Source: CAYSUS01 sp964434165 (GTDB taxonomy: Bacteria > Planctomycetota > Planctomycetia > Pirellulales > Thermoguttaceae). Taken from it: DNA of 64,000 nucleotides. The notes under the pieces were generated by a model that did no database searches, was not told the origin of the DNA, and worked only from the letters and a program-made list of their open reading frames with translations. Positions within the stretch are counted from its first letter, which is position 1. Each line of letters opens with the position of its first letter. The stretch is taken from the NCBI GenBank assembly GCA_964434165.1, contig CAYSUS010000008.1, positions 1 to 64,000 of the forward strand, given 5' to 3'. Both the position numbers and the translations under genes were made by a program. Shown one piece after another: positions 58,593-64,000 of this stretch.

Positions 58593-59879
58593 ATGGGAGA
58601 TTTGCGACCCCACGTCCTGTTCCTGGTTCACCGCATCCCGTATCCGCCCAACCGCGGAGACCGGATCCGGTCGTTCCACATGCTCGAGTTTCTCGCCGAG
58701 CGCGCCCAGGTCGATCTGGCGTTCCCGTGCCTCCGCGGGGCGCCGGCGTGCGACCTGGAGGCGCTCCGGTCGCGGTGCCGGCGCATGGCGGCCGTGCCCG
58801 TGGGGCGGGCGTCGCGGTGGATCCGCGCGGCCGGATCGGTGGCCGTCGGGGGGACGGCGACCGTGGGCCTGTTCGCTTCGTCTCGGTTGCGTCGGGTGCT
58901 TCGGCGGTGGAGCCGCGATACGTCCTACCGCGCGGTGCTCGTCTTCTGCTCGAGCACGTTCCAGTATCTGCGAGTGAAGGGGTTGGACGAGGTGCCGGCC
59001 GTGGCGGACCTGGTGGACGTGGACAGCCAGAAGTGGTTGGACTACGCGGCCACCAGCGGCGGCTGGAGACGGCGCCTGTTCGAACTCGAAGGACGGCGCC
59101 TTCGCCGGTTGGAGAAGACGATCGTCGGCTCGGCCCGGGCGGTGACCCTGGTCAGTCAGGCGGAGGCCGCGCTGTTGCGGAGCTTCTGCCAGGGCGGCGA
59201 GGTCCACGTCCTGCCCAACGGCGTCGATCTGGACTACTTCCAGCCGGGGCCGCCCGACGAGCGCGCCGCGGAGCGCGGATGCGTGTTCATCGGAGCGCTG
59301 GATTATCGGGCGAACCTCGACGCGGTGCTGTGGTTCTGCGAGCAGGTGTGGCCGGCGGTTCGCCGACAGCGGCCCGATGCGCGGTTCGCCGTGGTGGGGA
59401 GCAATCCCTCGCCCGTGCTGCGGCGCGTTGCGAAGCTGCCGGGCGTGGACGTGGTGGGCGAGGTGGACGACGTGCGGCTCCACGTGCGCCAGGCCGCGGC
59501 CGTGGTGGTTCCGCTCCGGGTAGCGAGGGGAATCCAGAACAAGGTGCTCGAAGCGATGGCCCTGGGCAAGGCGGTGCTGGCCAGCCCGCAGGCCCTCGAA
59601 GGACTGGCCGTCGAGCCCGGCCGTCATGCCCTCAGCGCCGAGACGCCCAGTGAGTGGGCCGAGGCGCTTGCCGGGCTGCTGGCCAGCCGCGATCGCCGTG
59701 CCGAGCTTGGCCTGGCTGGACGGGGATACGTCGAGACCCACCACCGCTGGGAGCACCAACTGGGTGCCCTGGCCGGGTTGATGGGGCTTTCGGATCGCCC
59801 CACGATGTCTGCGGACGCGGCACGAGGCGAGGAAAGGCACCCCGCGCAAGCGGCGGCCCCGGTGGAAAGTCATGCCTGA
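58593..59879 (+). CDS. PEP-CTERM/XrtA-system glycosyltransferase (TIGR03087-like)
   Basis: GT-B glycosyltransferase of 428 residues. The N-terminus LFLVHRIPYPPNRGDRIRSF and the later LPNGVDLDYFQPG and GIQNKVLEAMALGKAVLAS are the signature of the TIGR03087 family, always encoded with exosortase/PEP-CTERM exopolysaccharide genes. It should add a sugar from a nucleotide donor to the growing chain on the cytoplasmic side. A poorly conserved tail of about 30 residues ends the protein. It is ten bases after the deacetylase gene. Confidence 0.92.
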   Translation: MGDLRPHVLFLVHRIPYPPNRGDRIRSFHMLEFLAERAQVDLAFPCLRGAPACDLEALRSRCRRMAAVPVGRASRWIRAAGSVAVGGTATVGLFASSRLRRVLRRWSRDTSYRAVLVFCSSTFQYLRVKGLDEVPAVADLVDVDSQKWLDYAATSGGWRRRLFELEGRRLRRLEKTIVGSARAVTLVSQAEAALLRSFCQGGEVHVLPNGVDLDYFQPGPPDERAAERGCVFIGALDYRANLDAVLWFCEQVWPAVRRQRPDARFAVVGSNPSPVLRRVAKLPGVDVVGEVDDVRLHVRQAAAVVVPLRVARGIQNKVLEAMALGKAVLASPQALEGLAVEPGRHALSAETPSEWAEALAGLLASRDRRAELGLAGRGYVETHHRWEHQLGALAGLMGLSDRPTMSADAARGEERHPAQAAAPVESHA

Positions 59880-59999
59880 GAATCGTGCGAGCTGGAGCTG
59901 CGCCCGGCTGCCATGGACGGTGCGGCCTCCGCGCCGGCGGAACGGCCGCGCCCGCAGGGCGTTTCCGCGTGCACTCCCCAGGATCAACGGAAGACGGCG

Positions 60000-61292
60000 A
60001 TGAAAGGCCTTTTGTTCACCTACTCGGCCACGTACGGCGGCGCCGTCGTCAGCCTGTTCTACCCCTACGTCGGGTTTCTGATCTACGTCTGTTTCTCGAT
60101 CATCAAGCCGCCGTCGATGTGGTATTGGGCGAACCTCCAGGGCGGCAATTTCGATCGCATCGTGGCGGTGGCGATGATTCTCGGCTGGATCATCAAGGGG
60201 ACCGGCACCTGGAAGCTGGGGCGGGCCTCGGGCACGATGCTGGCCCTGTTGGCCTTCTTCTTCTGGGGCATCGTGGGCTGGGCCTGCTCCGACATCCCCG
60301 CCCTGGGCCAGCTCTATGTCGTGCAGCAGGCCAAGATCGTGCTTCCGTTCATCATCGGCCTGACGCTCATGGATTCGACGGCCAAGCTCAGGCAACTGGC
60401 GTGGGTGATCGTGCTGAGCATCGGCTACCTGGCGTACGAGCTGAACGTGAGCTATTACGCCGGGCTGAACCGCGTCGCCCGCGACGGGTTCGCGGGCATG
60501 GACAACAACTGCGTGGCTGTGCAAATGGCCGTGGGGGTGGGCATGGCCATGTTTCTGGGCTTCGGAGAGAAACGGCTGTGGATGAAGGCCATCGCCCTGG
60601 TCTCCGCGGTGCTGATGGCGCACACGATCATGTTTTCCTGGTCGCGCGGGGGCATGGTAGCCCTTTGCGTGGTGGGCCTGTCGAGCTTCGTGCTCATCCG
60701 CCGCGAGCCGAAGCATTACCTGATGCTGCTGCTGCTCGTGGCACTCGCGTTCCGCCTCGCCGGCGACCAGGTCCGCGAGCGGTTCATGACCGTCTTCGTC
60801 GATCCCAAGGAGCGCGACGCCTCGGCCAGCACCCGACTGGAGTACTGGGGCTACTGCCTCGACGCCATGAAGCGGAGTCCGGTGCTCGGCGTCGGCCCGG
60901 GGCACTGGTTCGAGGAATGCGACCGCCGCAACGTCAAGCGGATCTACGCGCACTCGGTCTGGATGCAGGCGGGGGCCGAGCTGGGCGTGCCGGGCCTGGC
61001 GCTGCTCCTGTTGTTCTACGGGCTGACCGTCAAGCGTCTTTACGGCCTGACCAAACGACGGGCCCACGTGGCCGATCCCTGGTTCCCCGACGCGGCCCGA
61101 ATGGTGATCGCCGCCGTGGTGGGATATGCCGTGGCCGGGACGTTCGTCAGCCTGGTCAGCCTGGAAACACCCTATTACATCGTGCTCCTCGGGGCGGGGG
61201 TGCTGAAGATGAACTCCCTCCTTCCGCGGCCCGAGGCCGGGGAGCCGTTGCTGGAAGAGCCGCTGGAGGAGCCGCAGCCCGTCCTCGCGTAG
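60000..61292 (+). CDS. O-antigen ligase/polymerase-like protein of the exosortase locus
   Basis: Integral membrane protein of 430 residues with about 11 helices and one large periplasmic loop at about 265-320 (RFMTVFVDPKERDASASTRL, VLGVGPGHWFEECDRRNVKR). The Wzy_C ligase region is MFSWSRGGMVAL to the loop, and the first 150 residues resemble the DUF5935 part of putative O-glycosylation ligases found with exosortase A (TIGR03097). It probably polymerises or transfers the glycan outside the membrane. ATG at 60000, with GGAAG upstream; the longer frame begins in noncoding DNA. Confidence 0.88.
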   Translation: MKGLLFTYSATYGGAVVSLFYPYVGFLIYVCFSIIKPPSMWYWANLQGGNFDRIVAVAMILGWIIKGTGTWKLGRASGTMLALLAFFFWGIVGWACSDIPALGQLYVVQQAKIVLPFIIGLTLMDSTAKLRQLAWVIVLSIGYLAYELNVSYYAGLNRVARDGFAGMDNNCVAVQMAVGVGMAMFLGFGEKRLWMKAIALVSAVLMAHTIMFSWSRGGMVALCVVGLSSFVLIRREPKHYLMLLLLVALAFRLAGDQVRERFMTVFVDPKERDASASTRLEYWGYCLDAMKRSPVLGVGPGHWFEECDRRNVKRIYAHSVWMQAGAELGVPGLALLLLFYGLTVKRLYGLTKRRAHVADPWFPDAARMVIAAVVGYAVAGTFVSLVSLETPYYIVLLGAGVLKMNSLLPRPEAGEPLLEEPLEEPQPVLA

Positions 61293-61306
61293 TGGAAGGG
61301 GCTCAG

Positions 61307-61380
61307 GGGGTCGTGAGTGTCTCTCGAGAAGGGGCGCGGATGCAACCGGGGCATCGCCGGAATAGGACTCCCGGCCCCGT
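61307..61380. repeat. dispersed palindromic repeat, family G3, copy C
   Basis: Left arm GGGGTCGTGAGTGTCTCT (from 61307) and right arm GGACTCCCGGCCCCGT (61365-61380) around a loop that contains GATGCAACCGGGGCA exactly as in copy B. It fills the 118 bases between the ligase-like gene and the ABC permease gene, inside the glycan operon. Confidence 0.55.
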
Positions 61381-61410
61381 AGCCCCGGACGGCGAGAGTG
61401 TTTCCTCTTC

Positions 61411-62409
61411 ATGACTGAGTTGACCCGCCAGCGAGAAGACTTCCCGGCCGAGAACGGGGCCCTTCCCGAGCCGAGCGGGACGCCTTCGGTCGCGGAGCCC
61501 GCGCGCAGCGGCGGGGACGGGTCCGGGTTGCCTGACCCGGCCGATCCCTCGCCCGGCCTGGTGGGCGTGTTCCGCGAGATGGCGTGCGAGTTGATCGTCT
61601 ATCGCGAGCTGCTCTGGCAGATCGTGCTCCGCGACGTGCGCATCCGCTACAAGCAGGCGGTGATGGGATTCGGCTGGGCTCTGTTCATGCCCATGATGGT
61701 CGTGGCCGCCGGTTTTCTCGTCAAGTACGCCATGGCCCGCGTGTCCGGCCAGCCCCTGCAGACGGCCGCGGTGGCGGGCATGGCCGTGAAGGCCCTGGCT
61801 TGGTCGTTCTTCGCCGGGGCCCTGGGGTTCTCCACCGCGAGCCTGACCAGCAACATCGCCCTGGTCACCAAGATCTACTTCCCCCGCGAGGTGTTCCCGC
61901 TTTCCGCCGTGCTGGTCCAGGCATTCGATTCGGCCATCGGGGCGTCGGTGCTCGCCGCGATGCTGGTGCTGATTCCGGGCGTGGGACTGAGCCTCGCGGC
62001 CCTCTGGGCGTTGCCGCTTCTGGTGCTGCTCGTGCTGCTGGCGTTCGGGACCGCGCTACTGCTGAGCTGCGCCAACGTGTTCTTCCGCGACGTGAAGTAC
62101 GTCGCACAGGTCATCATCACGTTCGGCATCTTCTTCACCCCGGTGTTCTACGAGCCGGAGTTCTTCGGTCCGACGGGCGGCTTCCTGATGATGCTCAATC
62201 CCCTGGCCCCGCTCTTGGAAGGGCTCCGCCTGGCCGTGGTCGAGCATCAAGGCCTCCTCGCCGCGATCAGCCACCCCGCCGACGGCGCCGAGATGCTGAT
62301 CTGGACTCCCTGGTACCTGGCCTACTCGGCGTCGTGGGCCTTGCTCGGCACACTCGGGGCCTGGTGGCTGTTCCATCGCATGGAGTTTCTGTACGCTGAG
62401 TACATCTGA
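61411..62409 (+). CDS. ABC-2 type polysaccharide export permease
   Basis: Permease of 332 residues, Wzm/TagG type. A disordered N-terminus of about 55 residues precedes the family entry RELLWQIVLRDVRIRYKQAVMG, here FREMACELIVYRELLW then VRIRYKQAVMGFGWA, and six membrane helices follow with the TSNIALVTKIYFPREVFPLS segment. It would carry a lipid-linked glycan across the inner membrane. Its ATPase partner (Wzt/TagH) is not next to it nor elsewhere in the window, so it may be encoded downstream. The frame starts with ATG right after a palindromic repeat. Confidence 0.9.
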   Translation: MTELTRQREDFPAENGALPEPSGTPSVAEPARSGGDGSGLPDPADPSPGLVGVFREMACELIVYRELLWQIVLRDVRIRYKQAVMGFGWALFMPMMVVAAGFLVKYAMARVSGQPLQTAAVAGMAVKALAWSFFAGALGFSTASLTSNIALVTKIYFPREVFPLSAVLVQAFDSAIGASVLAAMLVLIPGVGLSLAALWALPLLVLLVLLAFGTALLLSCANVFFRDVKYVAQVIITFGIFFTPVFYEPEFFGPTGGFLMMLNPLAPLLEGLRLAVVEHQGLLAAISHPADGAEMLIWTPWYLAYSASWALLGTLGAWWLFHRMEFLYAEYI

Positions 62410-62460
62410 ATCGAGCAGGGTCGTCGGCATGCACCGGGAAAGGAAGGACGCGCAGTCGGC

Positions 62461-63267
62461 ATGAAGGCCGTGGCCGTGGTCCAGGCAAGGATGGGCTCCT
62501 CGCGATGCCCCGGCAAGACGCTGGCGCCGATGGACGGCGAGCGTACGCTGCTGGACTGCACCTTGGACGCGCTGGAGGATCGGCGCGCGGGCCTGTCCGA
62601 GATCGTGGTGGCCACCTCGAGGTCGCCCGGCGACGACGCGATCGAAGACCACGTGCGCCGTCGCGGCTTGCGGGTGATCCGCGGACCCGAGCAGGACGTG
62701 CTGGCCCGATTGCTGCTCGCCGTGGAAGCCTGCCGCGCCGACCCTGTGGTTCGCGTGTGTGCCGACAATCCGTTGATCGATCCGCATCTCGTCGGCGATC
62801 TAGCCGGCTTCTTCGAGGCGCGGCGCGTGGACTACGCCGGATTTGTCACGTCCGACGGAGTGCCCTCGATCTGCACGCCGAGCGGCCTGTTTGTCGAGTG
62901 CGTATCGCCCGACGCCCTGCGTCGCCTGGCCGACGGCGATCCGCCGCCCGAGGTGACCGAGCACGTCACGCTGGGCATCTACACGAACCCGGACTGCGAC
63001 TGCACGTGGCTCCCGATGCCCGCGTGGGCCGACCGGCCGTGGCTCCGCTTGACCTGCGACACCTCGGAGGACCTCCGGCGGCTTCGCGCGGTGTTCTCCG
63101 ATGGACCGATCGAGCGCCCCAGGCGCGAGCTGGTCGAGTGGCTCTCCGGCGTGCCAGAGCTCCGCGGCGCGATGGCCGAGGCGAACCGCCGCGACGGGAA
63201 GCCGGCCGTGCGCGTGACGCCCGACGCGCGCCGTCCGCAGCCCCAGCGATGCGAGGACCCGTGCTGA
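62461..63267 (+). CDS. SpsF-like cytidylyltransferase
   Basis: Nucleotidyltransferase of 268 residues. The N-terminus VAVVQARMGSSRCPGKTLAP is the signature of the SpsF/acylneuraminate cytidylyltransferase-like group (QARMGSSRLPGK). VRVCADNPLIDPHLV near 98 supplies the metal-binding Asp, and LRLTCDTSEDLRRL near 198 is a second conserved segment. It is expected to activate an acidic sugar with CTP or to act on a related sugar. Its stop overlaps the region of the NeuB-like gene start, showing that both belong to one nonulosonic-acid branch of the glycan locus. Confidence 0.88.
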   Translation: MKAVAVVQARMGSSRCPGKTLAPMDGERTLLDCTLDALEDRRAGLSEIVVATSRSPGDDAIEDHVRRRGLRVIRGPEQDVLARLLLAVEACRADPVVRVCADNPLIDPHLVGDLAGFFEARRVDYAGFVTSDGVPSICTPSGLFVECVSPDALRRLADGDPPPEVTEHVTLGIYTNPDCDCTWLPMPAWADRPWLRLTCDTSEDLRRLRAVFSDGPIERPRRELVEWLSGVPELRGAMAEANRRDGKPAVRVTPDARRPQPQRCEDPC

Positions 63268-63272
63268 TCACC

Positions 63273-64000
63273 ATGGACGCGCCGCTTCCGGAATCCGATC
63301 GAGCCGCGCCCGGCCGCACGCTGATCGTGGCCGAAGTGGGGCAGAACCACAATGGCTCGATGGCGTTCGCCCAGTCGCTGATCGACATCGCGGCCATGCC
63401 GATCATCGATCACTTCTCCGACGAGCAGCTCCCCGGCGTGGACGCCGTGAAGCTTCAGAAGCGCGATATGTCCGAGGAGCTCGTCGAGGAGGCTTGCCAC
63501 GCGCGGTACGAGTCGCCGCACGCTTTCGGACCCACCTACGGCGAGCATCGCGAGGCCCTCGAGCTGGGCTACGAGGAGCACCGCGATCTGGGCCAGTACG
63601 CCCACGAGAAGGGACTCCTGTTCATCGAGACGCTCTGCTCGCCGCGGTGCGCGCGCCTGTGCGAGATGGTCCGCATCGACTACCTCAAGGTGGCCTCGCG
63701 CGATCTGACCCACGTGCCGCTGCTGCGTGCCCTGGCCCAGACGCGGATTCCGATCATCCTCTCCACCGGCATGAGCGGGGAGGAGGAGCTCGACGCGGCG
63801 ATCGACGAGATCGCCCGCGTGCACGAGGAGATCACCATCCTGCACGCCGTCTCCGAGTACCCCGCGCAGTACGCCCACATCGGCCTGCCGCGGATCGGCC
63901 GGCTCAAGGCCCGCTACCCGAAGTACCGCGTGGGGTATTCCGATCACTCGATCGGCATCGTCGTGCCCGTGGCCGCCGTGTGCCTGGGCGCGGAGGTGGT
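63273..64000 (+). CDS. NeuB-type N-acylneuraminate-9-phosphate/neuraminate synthase, 5' part
   Basis: The reading frame is open to the window edge and gives the first 242 residues. IVAEVGQNHNGSMAFAQSLI, VDAVKLQKRDMSEELV, TYGEHREALEL, KVASRDLTHVPLL, ILSTGMS, HAVSEYPAQYAHIGL and YSDHSIGIVV are the successive motifs of the NeuB TIM barrel, which condenses phosphoenolpyruvate with a hexosamine derivative to give a sialic-acid-like sugar. The enzyme normally has about 340-350 residues with a C-terminal antifreeze-like domain that lies beyond the window. ATG at 63273 with AGGA upstream; a GTG at 63261 is also possible. Confidence 0.92.
   Translation, partial: MDAPLPESDRAAPGRTLIVAEVGQNHNGSMAFAQSLIDIAAMPIIDHFSDEQLPGVDAVKLQKRDMSEELVEEACHARYESPHAFGPTYGEHREALELGYEEHRDLGQYAHEKGLLFIETLCSPRCARLCEMVRIDYLKVASRDLTHVPLLRALAQTRIPIILSTGMSGEEELDAAIDEIARVHEEITILHAVSEYPAQYAHIGLPRIGRLKARYPKYRVGYSDHSIGIVVPVAAVCLGAEV

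Noticed and set aside
58464..61412. Very long open frame on the minus strand (982 codons) opposite the glycan genes
   Set aside because: It is full of His/Arg/Gly/Gln from GC-rich codons, shows no family motif, and lies wholly opposite four well-supported plus-strand genes. The same applies to long antisense frames at 20728-24117, 26287-29874 and 3431-5476.

Overview
The window is high-GC bacterial DNA that looks like a planctomycete (phylum Planctomycetota), quite possibly from a metagenome-derived contig. The evidence is the gene repertoire: a formylglycine sulfatase with a Cys-type active site, a giant secreted PQQ-propeller protein with a methyltransferase-like head, an RDD/SpoIIM/DUF4129/DUF4350/MoxR/DUF58 membrane operon, a DUF2760-Hsp70 pair, leucine-rich-repeat and carboxypeptidase-regulatory-like lipoproteins, and a PEP-CTERM/XrtA exopolysaccharide locus. 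The intergenic spaces are full of palindromic repeats. I found no rRNA, tRNA or CRISPR array.

Layout. 0-3.4 kb (minus): alpha/beta hydrolase, MGT-type glycosyltransferase and RmlD-like reductase, probably one operon. 3.5-6.7 kb: secreted methyltransferase/PQQ fusion. 6.7-8.4 kb: small orphan genes and debris, including a decayed addiction-module antitoxin and a chimera of the first codons of queC with the last exon-sized piece of the PQQ gene. 8.7-12.6 kb: anchored thioredoxin, Gfo/Idh/MocA oxidoreductase, URO-D family protein and SDR. 12.8-20.3 kb: a tightly overlapping seven-gene plus-strand operon (RDD, SpoIIM, membrane protein, DUF4129, DUF4350, MoxR ATPase, DUF58). 20.8-28.8 kb: DUF3592 protein, exported TPR protein, secreted lectin-like protein, DUF2760-Hsp70 pair. 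28.9-31.2 kb: nicotinamidase, RNA 2'-phosphotransferase KptA and an ADP-ribosylglycohydrolase, three NAD/ADP-ribose enzymes in a row. 31.2-41.6 kb: a ruined toxin-antitoxin pair, CoaX, ankyrin/TPR protein, sulfatase, PerM-type membrane protein, PIN-PhoH ATPase, and a lipoprotein/methyltransferase/LRR trio.

41.6-46.5 kb is a different landscape: sparse, visibly less GC-rich, with small orphan genes, pseudogenes and at least one textbook integron attC site (42971-43069) plus a second probable one. It reads as a small gene-cassette cluster without an integrase in view. 46.7-53.6 kb returns to core-type genes: FAD oxidoreductase, Tat-exported sugar-isomerase-like protein, QueD and FolE (7-deazaguanine/pterin entry), and a kinase/GalU pair that could make UDP-glucuronate.

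53.9-64 kb is a surface-glycan region: a PEP-CTERM protein on the minus strand, then, behind a recognisable promoter, a NusG-like antiterminator, a priming sugar transferase, a PEP-CTERM-locus polysaccharide deacetylase, a TIGR03087-like glycosyltransferase, an O-antigen-ligase-like protein, an ABC-2 permease, a SpsF-like cytidylyltransferase and the start of a NeuB-type sialic-acid synthase that runs off the window. The exosortase itself and the ABC ATPase are not in the window.
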